From Litsea cubeba (Eukaryota; Streptophyta; Magnoliopsida; Laurales; Lauraceae): 64,000 nucleotides of DNA. Within the stretch, counting starts at the first letter, position 1. Each line of letters starts with the position of its first letter. The notes below the pieces were generated by a model. The model was not told the origin of the DNA and did not search any database. It worked only from the letters and a program-made list of their open reading frames with translations. A program made the position numbers and the translations under genes. The stretch is from contig CM022945.1 of assembly GCA_012931725.1 (NCBI GenBank), forward strand, positions 154,170,766-154,234,765, given 5' to 3'. Positions 34,274 through 46,886 of this stretch are shown one piece after another.

Positions 34274-34279
34274 TTTATT
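34274..34279 (-). terminator. Poly(A) signal of the outer antisense gene
   Basis: AATAAA on the minus strand lies about 90 bases beyond the stop at 34368, in TTTAATAAAAAACAG context. Confidence 0.55.
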
Positions 34280-36722
34280 AAAGGCAAAGGATGTTACAGG
34301 GCTGAAAGTTACATGCAAAAGATAGAAAAGAAAGATTACAAAGAGCAAAAGCAAGAGCAGGATATAACTACAGCGGCTTCGGCGACTCCACCAGTATGAT
34401 CACCGACTCTGATGAACCAGCGGTCTCAACTACAACCGTAGCCTTGTCTGATGCTTCACCAGCAGGAGGGGCAGAAGGAGCGTCACCCTGAGGCGCGACT
34501 GGGGCATCACTGGCAGGCGGAGCAGTTGGAGCACCATCCGGGGCAGGATCAGCTGCAAGGGCTTCGACTGGGGCACTCTCGCCCAAGGGTACGGAGCTCG
34601 GCTCAGGGACCATGTCGGCGTACTTCGGCAGGTTCTGGTAGACCGGGTGGTCTTCGGGAACCTCTGCACGCCTCAGTGCGGCCAAGCACCCTTCCTCGAA
34701 CAAAATGGAGGTGATCTCCTCCACCTGCTTCTCATACTCCTCAGTGGCCTGGTCCACCCCCTTCTGGAAAGAAGACCATGCCTCGGACAATAGAGAAGCC
34801 TTGAGGCCAACATTCTCCTTCTTCAGCTCGGCACTCCCTGTCTTCAACTTCTCGATTTCAGCACGCCCGGCCAGCACTTCGCCACACAGCCTCATCGCCT
34901 CAACCGCCGATTCAGACCTCGATCTGGCCATCTCCGACTCCAGTTCGGTGATCCTCTTAGTCTTCATCCAGATATCACCCTTTAGCCGGTGGGTCTTCGA
35001 CGTAAGATCAGTAACGCTGACCAGAGCTACTTCAAGCTGTGCGGTCGCCTCGGCGCTACCCTTCTTCAGCTCTTCCAGCTCCTTCTTCAGCCTCTCCCTC
35101 TCAGACTCCATCTGGGTGACCTTCACAACGTTCTTGTCACTCCTTTCCATCACTGCCAGGAGCCTTTGCACGTTCTGTAAAAGGAAAAAGTAAGTCGAAT
35201 AAAAGCAACCGAGCTAAAGCACTTGAAAAAAGGCGTTGACGATACTTACCAAAAGATTAGCCTGAATTACCGAGACCATCAGGCTTTCGTTGTCATACCT
35301 CGCGTGCACCTCCATGTCTCACGACAAGGCACAAGCTTTCGCGAGGGCTCCAATGACGTCGGTGTTCCCCATCAACCGGTCCTCGACGTTTAGAGGCTTC
35401 CCGGGCTGCGTCTCCATCCTGGGTCGCCATGCCGCCGGGGCAGTACGAGGCCCAGAGGCCGATCCGGACCCTTGCCCTACCGAGACGGTGAGCTCGCGAG
35501 CCGCCCCGCCAGTCACCTTGCTGGCCGGCGCACTTTTCTCAGGCGGAGCCTTGCCCCCGGGAGCTCGCGCGGGTGTCTTACCCTTCGGGGGCTGTTCAGC
35601 CCCTGAGTCTTTCTCACCCTCCTTAGACTTCTTCCTGGGCGGAGATCCCTCCCTCGGGCGATCCGGAGAGCGTCGCCGCGCTCCCTCGCTCGGTGTGGGG
35701 GCAGGAGCAGAAGTGGCAGCAGCACCCCCCGAGCCCGAAGCCGCGCGGGTGCTGACAGACGATGGTGTCGCAGAAGAAGAGGATCTTTGCCTGAACTTGG
35801 CCGCCAGATCCTTGGTACCAGGCACTCTCGAGCCTCCCTCCATTCCTTCCTCCTGGTCGGACGAATAGGAGTCTACTATCTCCCTTAGGTTCGGCGACCC
35901 CGAGCTAGAATAAGTGGATGCCTCAGCGCCAGACGCAGCTCGGCTCGTAGCAGGGTAGATCAAAGGGACCCCGGCAGGCACGGCCAAGGTAACAGGAGGA
36001 TGATCAGGCTGCGGCTCGTCTTCCGGAGCTGCTCCGATTCTCTTGTAGTGGCCGTGGTACGTCGGCGTATACCCCAGTAGCTTCCAAGCCGATCTGGTCT
36101 CGTGCCCCCTTGTACCTATCAACCTTCTTGTGGTCGTCAACGTTCTTCCTCCAGCCTTCGCTCACAGCCCGGCGTCGCCTCGCGTGCAGTTCTGCGCCAC
36201 AAACAACAAAGAATATCAGCTCGGCAACATAAAGGTTGAGCAAAATAAACAAGAGAAAAGAAGCAGTATTTACTTGGGACGGCCCCGAGGTGGCGAGGGA
36301 CCATCAGTCTCCTGTCCTCACCAGCGCCGAATTCCCAGTCTCCCGACACGCAGAAGAGGTCTTCCTCGGCGTTCTTACTGGAATCCTCCAAGGCCAGGAC
36401 GAAGCCTCTTCGGCGCTGCTTCACCCGGAGATAATAATTGTCTCCCCCAGCCTTGCAGATGTCATAGACGTCCTCGATGTCATGGACACCCAAGTTGGTC
36501 CCCAAGATCTCGTTCAGTTTTGCCGTGCCCATGATGACTTTGAAGCCATTGGGCATCAGCTGGCACGGGGTAATCGACCACATGCTAAGGCAGGCCCTAA
36601 GCAGGGGGTGCAGAGGAAATCTGACCCCGTCCTCGATCACGGAGATCAGAGGGAACGGCATCCAGCCGCAGGACCAGCCGCGCGTGGCATAGTCGATGGT
36701 GATGGGCCGCGCTCCCGGCGCC

Positions 36723-39244
36723 TGGTCCTACCGAGGTCGGCGGACGTGGGAGTCCGTTGGGTCCGACCCTTTCGTAACCGGGGGGCAAGGGGCGTGCATC
36801 AACATTTCTTTGTGTAGGTGTGCCAAATTTTCTATTTTACTTGGAATTGCAAGTGGTGATCCGGAGATCAACCTTCGCAAGTAAAAAAGGAAATCAACTT
36901 CTTTCAAGTTTTCCATTGCACATATATGTAAGAAAAGAGACATTTTCTTGATTTGCCGTGAAAGGCGATTTTTTTGGCATTTATAGCCGATTTTGGCGTT
37001 TATAACCGATTTTGGCGTTTATAGCCGTTTTACAATTCTTATCAATAATGAAGACAAGAGTTGTGATTTTTTATCTCTTTAAAAAAAATACAAACTACAA
37101 TGAAAAGCAAGAAAAGGAGGATCTAACTTCTCAGGAGATTGTGGGGGACCCGTTCAGATTGACGGTCGCAAGCCATATGTGGACTTCGCCATCATCCATG
37201 CAGATGAGAACAGAGGATGCTATTGATTCGCTTGGCTTGGCTATAACCTCAGGTTTTTAGAGGACAAAGACCAAAAGGAGGTCCTATGTCCAATAAAAAG
37301 CCGAGTAGACGGGCTGAAAAGCAATGTCTGAGCCATTTGGAGGCAGAAGGAGAAGGCAAGGACCTTGGGCAAGGGACTTTTGTCACCTTGTAGCGGTGGT
37401 CGGTGTAGAACTTCCGCAGAGTTTTCTCTCTTTGATGCCTTTTTCTGTCTGAGTTTCCGGATTTGCTGCAGTCTGTTGTCTGTGTTTTTTTTTTCTTCTT
37501 GGAGAGCTCTCCTATTTATAGGCTTTTAGGTAACCATTTAGGAGGGTTTATAAGCCTTAATTGTCATAAAGCTACATAAAGGGAGGAGTTACAAGATTGA
37601 ATTCTTTGTTTTGTAACTCCTTTTTCTTGGCTTCTGATTGGCCGGAGGAGATTGAGGGCATTTAATCGCCTTTAATCGCCATGATGGGCGGAATTTCACG
37701 GGTTAAATGCCATGAATCTCTTGACTTGTAACTTCCGGATGCTTGCTTCTGATTGGTCCGTCTAAAGAAATGGATTAATGACTGTAATAAAGCTAGTCAA
37801 TTAATCGCATTAAGTGGTCACCGAGGAGTTGAAGAGTCGCGGGCCGTGCCGCGTCTTTTGGGATTCTTCTGGCAATGATCATCGATGAATCTTCATGTAG
37901 ATCGACATCGGATGACCATGTGACTTCAGGTGTTGGTTGCCAACAGCGGGTCATTGCCATCTGTCCTGTCGATTTTCTCGATCGGTCGGGTAGAAAGCAC
38001 ACTTTTTTTGGTTGACCGGGTGGCGATCAATGTTGTTTTCGATACTCTTGATGATTAATCCATGTTTTTGACGGATGTCAGAGGATTTGGTGTCTCAAAA
38101 GTATGAATTTTGGAAAATACCAGAGGCTGGATGCTTCAAATCACGAAAAAACGGCGAAAACCGGGGTTTCCGGGGCCTTCCCAGCGATCCCGGGCCCCAG
38201 GGTCGCAGGGGTCTGCGACCCTGGGGGGGTTTTCCCCCTTTTTGTCCCGTTTTGTGTGCGTTTTTGCTATTTTTCGATTATTTTTTATTCTGTATTTTTC
38301 CTTGACATTTTGACCATTTATTGGCCTGATTTCCCTATAGGAAACCTGATGAGAATCCTTGCATTTTATTTTGCAAAGTTTCCAATTTCCTGAGAAAGCC
38401 GAAAACTTTGTCGCGTAGAGCTGCCGATTTTCCGTCAGAAGCTGAAACTGGGCAAACGATGTCGGAATGACCTGAAATTTGAGGTGAAGCCTCCTGAGCA
38501 ATAAATAAGACCAACCATAGGCTTCTGTTTGAGTTTTGAAGCCGTTTGGGGTCCTATCACCAGTAGACTTGCTTTTGTCGCGATGAAGATGTTACGGTTT
38601 GATGTGCGGTCAACCGATGTCCGATTGACTTGAAACTTGACAAGGAACCTATTGGAGTCATTTTAAGATGATCTATAGGCTCTATCTTGGAAACCATGCT
38701 CCTGGGGAGCTTTGCCGCCGAGAGGCCTGATTTGGCTTCCGAGCGTCAAACTATGGTCAAATGTTGTCGAAATGACCTGAAATTTGATGTGTAGCCTTTT
38801 GTAAGCATTTTGAAGCCGTCCATGTGCTCTATCTGATGAGTGATGGCCTCGGTGGTTCTCACCGCCGAGAGGTTTGATTTAGCTGTTCGAGGGTTAATGT
38901 AGGGTCAAACATTGTCGGTTTGACTCGGAACTTGACGTGGAGCCTTTTGGATGTATTTTGAGACCATCCATCGGCTCTGATCGAAGATTTGGTGTCTCCG
39001 ATGCTTTCGCCGCCGGGAGCTCCTTTTCAGTTGCCGGAGAAGCAAAGTTAGGCCAAATGATTTTGAAATGGCCCGAAACTTCTTGTATACTCCTCTTTTG
39101 GCTGTCTTGAAGGATCTTGCAGTTTTTGTTTGATTCTGACAAGATTTGATTTTTGGAAGTAGCATTGCCTATTTATGGCAGGTTGCGACTTCATGTAGCT
39201 CTTTGGATCTTTGAAGAGGCAAAGTGACATTTTTGGTGTCAACA
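36723..39244 (-). repeat. 3' LTR of the inner element (about 2.52 kb)
   Basis: On the minus strand the LTR begins TGTTGACACCAAAAATGTC (39244) and ends near TCGGTAGGACCA. TATAAATA lies at 37520-37513. It contains short GCATTTATAGCCG-type repeats at 36977-37032. Confidence 0.88.
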
Positions 39245-39260
39245 AATGCCCCCTCGAGGT
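39245..39260 (-). other. Polypurine tract of the inner element
   Basis: On the minus strand CTCGAGGGGGCATT directly precedes the LTR start TGTTGACACC. GGGGGCA-type tracts are usual in Ogre/Tat elements. It fixes the element's orientation. Confidence 0.75.
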
Positions 39261-39469
39261 ACAGCGACGAGTTGCTTATCATTTGTAGTCGATGTGCCTC
39301 GAAGAGATTTGTGAAGGAGAGCCTGTGACTTGACCAAGAGTCTTTGAGCAGTCTTTCTTTTTAGTATTTGTAGCCTTTTGAGCTTCCAGGGGAATTTTAT
39401 GGTAGTGAAAGGGATCACGTACCATCTCAAGACAAAGTTTTGAAGATGACATCAGGGATGAGAATTTGA

Positions 39470-39640
39470 GTTTTGACCTTGTGACCTAACAGGCTGTATA
39501 TGGCAGGTTAGGGGGTTGGGTTTGGTTTTGACCGTGTGACCCAACAAGCTGTATGTGGAATGTTGGGGGATTAATTTTGGTTTTGATCTTGTGACCTAAC
39601 AGGCTGTATGTGGAAAGTTAGGGGATCAGGTTTTGGTTTT
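39470..39640. repeat. About 56-bp tandem repeat, 3 copies
   Basis: Three copies carry TTGTGACC(T/C)AACA(G/A)GCTGTAT(G/A)TGG. They lie in the inner element's 3' region, beside its PPT. Confidence 0.8.
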
Positions 39641-39939
39641 TGGTTTTTTGCGGAATGTCAACTTCAAGATTTTGTCTCAATTTGGTAGATGAGGCTGGAT
39701 GGTTTGATTTTTTGAAGCTCATGGGGCTTGGAATTCTTTTTGTATGGTCCAATCAACTCAAAAGAGGCATGGAACCATTTTTGTATACTCTTGGTAAGAG
39801 GAATTTCTCTTTGACTAAAAGCCCAAAAAAATTTTTTTTTAAGTGCCTAGGTGGTCAAACCTGGCTCATATGGGCTAACCGATGGGACCTTAAGCTTTTG
39901 AAATGGCTTAGATCTCCTATGGTGTCATTTTTGTAAAGA

Positions 39940-40180
39940 ATATCCAAAAATATCTCATTTGGATAGAGAATATCTAAGAATATCTTTACCTGGAGAGAAT
40001 CTCTCATGTTCCCTTTATTTTGGGATAGGATATCTCAAGATATCTTTCTTTTGGGAAAGATTCCCTCATTGATCCTATCTTTTGGGAGAAAATCTCTCAT
40101 TGATTTCTTTTTTGGAGAGAATCCCTCAAGATATCTTTCTTTTGGGAAAGAATCTTTCTAATCTCTTTTTTTTTGTAATG
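39940..40180. repeat. Degenerate AGAATATCT/GAGAATCTCTC repeats
   Basis: Short variants of TTTTGGGAAAGAATCTCTCA and AGAATATCTTT repeat just upstream of the antisense gene's TATA box. They may be promoter-associated or simple decay of a short tandem array. Confidence 0.6.
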
Positions 40181-40236
40181 TTACTAATTAGTAACACTTA
40201 CCTCTTTCTTCTTTCATTCTTTGGTTTGCTCTCTTC

Positions 40237-40243
40237 TATAAAA
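40237..40243 (+). promoter_or_regulatory. TATA box of the inner antisense gene
   Basis: TATAAAA in CTCTTCTATAAAAGCAAGG lies 123 bases before the ATG at 40366. The leader between them is CTTCTTC-rich, as in many plant 5' UTRs. Confidence 0.65.
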
Positions 40244-40365
40244 GCAAGGAGGAGGTTGGATCTCATGCTCTTATTACTTTCTTTTGCAACAATCCCAAGA
40301 GGGCTTCAAGACCAAGAGTTCTTCTTCTTCAAGGTCTTCAAGACTTTTCTTCTTCTTCTCCATCA

Positions 40366-41657
40366 ATGGCTTCAAGTAAGTTCCCTTTTTCAAGAAAACT
40401 CCATTGTAGGAAAAATAACAGTTCTTTCTTCTTTTTTTTTGTTTCTTTCTTTTCTTCTTTTCTTTTTTTTTCACGTGTTTGCTTCTTTTTTTTTTTGTGT
40501 CTGTGACTTGGTTTGCTAACACATTTTTTTTGCCAGCTGACTTGCCACAGGATTCTGATGACTTCGAACCATCGATGGATGCAAATGTTGATGATGCTTC
40601 CGATGCGTTCATGGAGGAAGAGAGTCTTCCGCCAGTCGTCGAAGAAGGTATTTTGCAGTAATAACCCTGATAATGATTTTCAAACAGGATCATATTCATA
40701 CCTTTTTGTGTTTCTTTGGCAGGTTTTGAAGTGACAGAGGAGGATCCGTCGCTTCCAGAGCAAGGGATGCCAGAGCTTGATCCAGAGGTAGAGACTCCTG
40801 GGACCAGTTCTGACAATGTTGAGGAGATACCTCGTGCTGAGATTCCTTCCCGAGCAGGAGCAGCTTCAACTGGAAAGAGTTCTTTTGCTACTCTTCCAAC
40901 AGGTGATGACATGAGTAGCCGACCAACGGAGTTGGGCGAATCTTCAGCTGGGCCATCTCTTCCTTTTGCGAAGAAGGTGGTGGTGCGAGTTCTGAGCTCT
41001 TGGATTGAGACTCTGCTTTCTGGGCACTTAGATGCCGGATTTGGGATGATCCAGCATGTGCGAGAGATTCTCGGTGATGCCGAAGAGGCTAGTCTGGATG
41101 TCACAATTGCCAGGGCGATCGTTGATAGGATCACTGAGCTGGGTGACAGGTGGTTTGAGACCATGGGTTTTCCTGATGATCAGTTCTTCAAGGAGATGTT
41201 CTTGGACCCTGCGGATAAGGCTCAGTCTAACCTGGATGAGGCTACAGAAAGCAGGAAGCAGGTAGTCCGAGAGAAGAACTTAGAAGAGCTAAACATCATT
41301 GGGCTGACACATGACCTTAACATCCTTGATAGGGAGGTCGATGAGGCCAGGAAACGTCTTGAGCATCTGTAGGCACACGTTGCTGCCAAGTGGACTGCAA
41401 TAACAGAGGCTCGTGAAAGGGAGACTGCTCTGATTCACCGGGTTGCAGATGCCAATCGAGTTCTTAAAAGGAAGTCTGATGAGAACAAACAATGGCGAAC
41501 TGTTCGAGATAAGCTTCCCGGTGTGAAAGAAGGGTTACAGCCCACTCCAGCATCTCATGGCAAATTCCTGAAGAAGCATGCCTTGGAATCCCTGACGGCT
41601 GAAGCCAAAAGTTTGCTTAAGGAGCTGAACTCTTGGCTGGAGACCATTTTTTATTGA
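40366..41657 (+). pseudogene. Antisense gene of the inner element, 3 exons, one premature stop
   Basis: Exon 1 is 40366-40375 (ATGGCTTCAA, donor GTAAGT). Exon 2 is 40537-40647, preceded by TTTGCCAG, acidic (DLPQDSDDFEP, EEESLPP), donor GTATTT. Exon 3 starts at 40723 after TTTGGCAG. The frame continues (FEVTEEDPSLPEQGM), an alanine/serine-rich part, a helical segment (VVVRVLSSWIETLLSG), then a charged coiled coil. A TAG at 41370 interrupts in frame; the coding character continues to a TGA at 41655-41657. It runs opposite to the element's own gag-pol. I recognise no domain: it lacks the FPLHP block of the other antisense gene. Function unknown. The single TAG sits where CAG (Gln) is one transition away. 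Confidence 0.75.
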
Positions 41658-41689
41658 GCTCCTGTTTTTTTTTTAACAGAAACCATCCT

Positions 41690-41890
41690 TCTCTCTTTTT
41701 TTTTTAGTACCACTTGTATTTTTTTGGTACTTTTCTCTCTTTTTTTTTGTAGTGCTTGTGAACACTTTCTTTTTTTTTGTACCACATGTATTTTTTGGTA
41801 CTTTTTTTTTGTTTTGTAGTGCTTGTGAACACTTTTTTTTTTGGTACCACATGTATTTTTTGGTACTTCTCTTTTTTTTTTGTTTTTTAT
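41690..41890. repeat. Tandem repeat with GGTACCACATGTATTTTTTGG
   Basis: Three units of about 70 bp carry TTTGGTAC and TGTAGTGCTTGTGAACAC separated by T runs. They follow the antisense gene's stop. Confidence 0.8.
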
Positions 41891-41999
41891 TTATCCCTAC
41901 GCTCACTTGAATCTTTTTGTGATAAAAGTAATTGCTAAATGGGATTTGATCAAAAGTTTATCATTTTGTGAAAATCTTTTGTCAAATGATTGTTTTGGC

Positions 42000-42720
42000 A
42001 TGGGAGCCAGATTTTGTTTGTGGCATGAAAGCCGATTTTGGCATGAGAGCCAGCTTTTTTTTGTGGCATTGATAGCCGAGTTTTTTTTTTTGTGGCATCT
42101 ATAGCCGGTTTTTGGTGGCATTGATAGCCGAGTTTGTGGCATTGATAGCCAGTTTTTTTTTTGAAAGCCAATTTTTGTTTGTGGCATTGATAGCCGGTTT
42201 TGTTTTGGTGGTATTGATAGACGGTTTGGTCTTCAAAAATGCAAGTATCGACTAAAAGTCGCCTCCCTGCTGAATGTTCTTGCAAGTATCGATGGAATGT
42301 CGCATCCTTGCTCATTCGGTTGCGAGTATCTATGGAATGTCGTATCCTCTCGGATTTGGGTGCAAGTATCGATGGAATGTCGCATCCTTGCTTTTCAAAA
42401 AAATTTTGTTTTGCGGATACTGACTTGATGTCGTTTCCCCACGATTTTTGAAATTTGTGGTTTTCTCGAACCTTTGGGTTATGGATATCAACTGAAATGT
42501 TACGTCTCCATGTTTTTTTTTTTTTAGGTTTTTTCGAACCTTTGAAATTTGGGTTGTGGATATCAACTGAAATGTTGCATCTCCACGGTTTTGGATTTTG
42601 CAAGTATCGACGAAATGTCACTTCCCTGCGATTTTGGAAGTGTCGAACATGGTTCGTATGCTTCCGATTTGTGCGAGTATCGACTAAGCGTCGCTTCCTC
42701 GCGGTTTTTTGAAAAACCAT
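42000..42720. repeat. Short repeat clusters in the inner element 3' region
   Basis: Two families: TGGCATTGATAGCCG units (42000-42220) and CAAGTATCGATGGAATGTCG units of roughly 55-60 bp (42240-42700). The 293-codon minus frame here is made of these repeats and is not a gene. Confidence 0.75.
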
Positions 42721-43061
42721 TTTTTTTTTGTTTAAAGACACAAGGGTCATAAGTTTTGACCTAAAACCATTTTGGCGGTAAAAGGCAGGGTGGACTAGGG
42801 TGGAAATCCCTGAATCCGGATTTTGTTTCAAACCATGAATTTTGGGTTCAAGGGTTGAAAATTTTGGTCAAGTTAGGGAAAGGTTCCTAAACTTGGATTT
42901 TTTTTTTGAACAATGAAACGATGAAAGTAAGCATTTTTTTAAATTTCTAGAAATTTCAACATTTGATATGAAAATTCTAAAAGAATGTGGGTTTAACGAG
43001 CGTGTACCTGGAAACCAGTTTTGGCCGTACAGGCATTGCTCTTACCCAGTTGGGTAAGTCT

Positions 43062-45256
43062 TCAAGGGTAGTACCGCTTTAAGAACTTGTCGTTGATGGG
43101 TAGCATACATCTGTCGCCTTCCATATTCAGGAGTGCGTATGTGCCATTGGAGAAAACCTTATCGATGACGTAGGGTCCCTCCCATTTTGGCTCAAATTTG
43201 CCTTTGGAGTTGTGAGCGAAGACCATTGGTCTTTTTATCACAAGGACCAAGTCACCCTTTTTGCAGGCGCGTTGCCTGACCTTTTTGTCGAAAGATCCTG
43301 CCATGCGTGCTTGGTAAAGTTCAATGCATTGTTGAGCTTCGAGCCGTCTCTCATCGAGATTGTCCAGCTCATGAAGTCGTAATTTGACATTGCTTTCTTG
43401 AGTCATGTCATTTTGCAAGGATACCCTTAAGGAAGGAATTTGTACTTCCAAGGGCACGACAGCTTCGCATCCATAGACCAAGGAGAATGGTGTTACTATG
43501 GGTTGGTCCTCGAACGGTGGTTCGATAGGCCCACAAAGCTTCAGACATTTTGTCGTTCCAGTCTCTTTTGTGACTAGAGACCATTTTTTTGAGGATTTTG
43601 CAGAGTGTCTTGTTGAAAGCTTCTGCCAACCCGTTTGCTGCCGGATTGTATGGAGTCGAAGGGCAGCTTTGGATTTTGTATTTGTCGCAGAACCTGTAGA
43701 ATCGATGATCCCGGAATTGTGGTCCGTTATCATGGACGAATCTTTTGGGTATGCCGAAACGACAAATGATGTTGGTGCACAGGAACTGAAGGACTGATGA
43801 GGTTTTCATTTCGTTGAACGCAAATGCTTCTGACCACTTGGAGAAATAATCCGTAGCGGCGAAGATGAAGCGATGACCTTTGCTCGAAGGGGGAGAAATA
43901 GGACCTATGATGTCCATACCCCAAGCCTCGAAAGGCCATGAGATCGTTGTAGGATGCAGCCATTCTGGAGGCATGTGAATGTAATCTCCATGAACTTGGC
44001 ATTGTTGGCAGCGCTTAGCAAATTGCATTGCGTCAGCTACCATGGTAGGCCAGTAATATCCTAACCTTTTTATCTGATCATAGAGCTTGGGACCTGCCTG
44101 ATGAGCTCCGCAAAGACCAGCATGAACTTCTTTGAGTGTTTCGTCAGCCTCTTGTTGTGATAAGCAGCGTAGAAGTACTCCGTTGAAGGATTTCCTGTAA
44201 AAGATTTTTGAAGGAATATCCAAATGAAAGCTTGGGGTTCGCCTTTGGATGCTTACCTGTTCTTTTAGATCTTCAGGTAGGATTCCGAACATAATATAAT
44301 CAATGAACGGATCCCACCAGTCGCCGATTGAAGTTTGAAGGATTGAAATCCGACTTCCAACCACTTGGTGGCATTCAGCAACAGCTTGGTGTGTGTTAAG
44401 AGGAGGAAGGATTCTTCTTTCGCACACTGTGATTTGCATGTTTTCTCCTTCCTGGATTGCCATGGATGCGGCAAGTCCAGCTAGGGCATCTGCACGTATG
44501 TTTTCACCTCTACGAATGTGGGTGATGTGGCAGACGTCAAACTTCTGCAGAAGCGATTGTGCTTTGTTATAGTAAAGCAGCAAATCTGGCTTCCTGACTT
44601 CAAATTTCTGATTCATCTGGTTGACGATCAGTTGAGAGTCTCCAAAGACTTCCAACATGGTGATACCGGATTCGATGGCGAGTTCCAATCCTAGGATCAG
44701 AGCTTGATATTCAGCTGCGTTGTTTGTGCATGGTTCCAGTAGCGAGAAAGCGTGTGGAATCATGTATTTGTCAGGGCTAACAAAGAGGATACCAACTCCC
44801 GAGATCAGCTGTCTTTTTTCATTTGTCCTGGTTGCACCGTCAAAGTACATGTCCCAGGAGGCACTTTGCGAGAAAGTCTCCACATTGTAGACTGGTTCGT
44901 CTGGGAGATCATCTCTGAGTGGAGAATCTTTAGGCAATGGATGCTCTGCGAGGAAGTCCGCTAGAGCTTGCCCTTTGATTGCCTTTTGTGGTACATACCT
45001 AATGTCAAATTGTGACAGAAGGATGGACCATTTTGCCAGTCGAGCATTGAGAGAACTTGCCTTTGTGACAAGGACCTTCAAGAGGTTGACTCTCGAGACC
45101 AGGTATACTGTGTTGGAAAGTAAGTAGTGACGCAGCTTTTGTACGGCGAACATCACTGCAAGACATTCTTTTTGACTGGAGAGTAGCGATGCTCTGCACC
45201 TACTAGCATGCGGCTGAGGTAATATAGAGCAGCTTCTTTTCGTTGATCATTTTCTT
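43062..45256 (-). pseudogene. Inner element RNase H, second RNase H and integrase
   Basis: From 45256 down: the end of the first RNase H (YLSRMLVGAEHRYSP, then KLRHYLLS). Next is a second RNase H of the RVT_3/archaeal type (WDMYFDGATRTNEKR, NNAAEYQALILGLELA, VFGDSQLIVNQ, RADALAGLA), the mark of the Tat lineage. Then integrase: HHCC finger (HAGLCGAH, CQQCQVHG), core D in WGMDIIGP, D in VHDNGPQF, E in NGLAEAFNKTL, and a C-terminal domain ending LPINDKFLKRYYP with stop at 43062. Frameshifts are near 45160 (A run) and 43490. A TAA at 45255 replaces the expected Gln. Confidence 0.87.
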
Positions 45257-46560
45257 ACGCAAGCAGAGCTCCCAAAGAGTGATCAAGGGCTCTTGTGTAC
45301 AAGAAGAATGGTTTTCCAGTGGTAAGAGCAGCCAACACTGGAAGTTTTGTCAGGTATGACTTGATATCTTGGAAAGCAGCTTCACAGTCAGCATCCCAGA
45401 CAAAGTTTACACCTTTTTTCATCAACCGGGAGAATGGACGGCATTTCCCCGAAAGATTGGAGATGAACCGTCTGATGTAGGCCAATCTCCCTTGAAGCCC
45501 TTTGAGTTCTCTCAAGGTTCTTGGAGAGGGCATTTCTAGAATGGCTTTGACTTTTATAGGGTCAAGCTCTATTCCAGCTTTCCGAACTAAGAATCCGAGG
45601 GACTTACCCGACGAGACGCCGAAGAAGCATTTCAAAGGATTCATTCGCAGTTTGTGTTTGCGAAGCCGGAGGAAGACTTCTCGAAGGTCTTCGAGATGAT
45701 CTTCTTTTCTTTTTGATTTTGACGGCGAGGTCATCAACGTAGCATTCAACCGTCTTGTGCTGCATATCTTCGAATATTTTCATCATAGCCCTCTGATATG
45801 TGGCACCAGCATTTTTCAGACCAAATGGCATGACAGTGTAACAATACACGCCAAATGGGGTCCGAAAATATGTATGTTTTTCATCTTCAGGATGCATCTT
45901 TATCTGATTGTAGCCAAAGAAACCATCCATGAATGTCATTCGCTCGAATCCACAGGTATTATCAATCATTACCTCTGGTATGGGGAGCGGAAATTCATCT
46001 TTTGGGCATGCGCCGTTCAGGTCTCTATAGTCAATACAGACCCTGATCTGCCCATTTTTCTTTGTCACGGGGACAATGTTGGCTAACCATTCAGGATGTT
46101 GTTCCTCACGGATGAAGCCGACGCTTTTGAGTTTTTGAACTTCTTATTCAATTTTATCCATCACATCTGGACGGAATCTTCTTTGGCCTTGTTTGACAGG
46201 CTTGATGTCTTCTTGAAGGTTGAGTTTGTGAACTGCTATTTTGGGGTCTAAGCTAGGCATTTCAGCGTAAGACCATGCAAAGCAATCAACGAACTCACGA
46301 AGAAAGGCGATACACTCGGGTAACTCATCATCCTTTATATTCTTGCTTATGAATACAGGACGTGGGTTATCTGGTGTTCCCAAGTCTATCTTTTGAACAG
46401 GATCTTCTGTTAGAAGGTTCGAAGGTGGTTCCTTCACAATATTTTCGGAGGCTTCCAGCTCAACGAAACCTTCTGGGGTTTCAAGGGCATTTCCAGACCA
46501 AGGTTTTGTTCCTTTCCACGGGTCTTCTTGATCAGTAATTTTCCCAAGGCTTGCTATGAG
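45255..46560 (-). pseudogene. Inner element reverse transcriptase
   Basis: The upstream linker (KGTKPWSGNALETPEGF) leads into FAWSYAEMPSLDP and then RT: RVCIDYRDLNGACPKDEFPLP, FMDGFFGYNQI, MPFGLKNAGATYQRAM and the catalytic box YVDDL. After the box the frame shifts near 45700 and continues with the connection region (LRMNPLKCFFGV, GFLVRKAGIELDP). A TAA near 46142 sits between RRFRPDVMDKIE and EVQKLKSVGF. All catalytic aspartates are present, but the frame is broken. Confidence 0.88.
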
Positions 46561-46886
46561 ATGATCTCAATCGCCTGTTGAAACCGGGTTGAAGTAGGCT
46601 ACTTCTTTTGGAGATGAGGGTTCTTCTGGGTCAGAAGTCCACACGTCTGTGCCATCGGACAACTCCTCTTCATTTTCGGAGAAATCGTGCCAATTGGATG
46701 AGCTTCCTAGATCTTTGTCAGGTGACTCATTAAAGAGATATCCAGGGAGATCGATGTCTTCATGGACTTGAGATGTTGAGGCTTGGTCAGTATATTGACC
46801 TTTAAGCCCTTATGTCAACTGTCTCAGGGGAGTGTCGGGATCATACCCTAACCCGTGTGAAGACTTTTCTACATAGCCGTAGAGTC

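Noticed and set aside
40274..41164. 296-codon minus-strand frame
   Set aside because: It is the complement of the three-exon plus-strand gene at 40366-41657, crosses its introns and promoter, and has a lysine-rich nonsense stretch from a poly-pyrimidine intron.
41950..42831. 293-codon minus-strand frame
   Set aside because: It is made of the short tandem repeats of the inner element's 3' region (repeating CHKK, SIDT-like text). It is repeat-derived, not a protein gene.
46438..46886. The protease-RT intron reported for Ogre elements
   Set aside because: The stretch keeps coding character in a nearby frame up to the RT linker, interrupted by a TGA. No convincing GT-AG pair was found.
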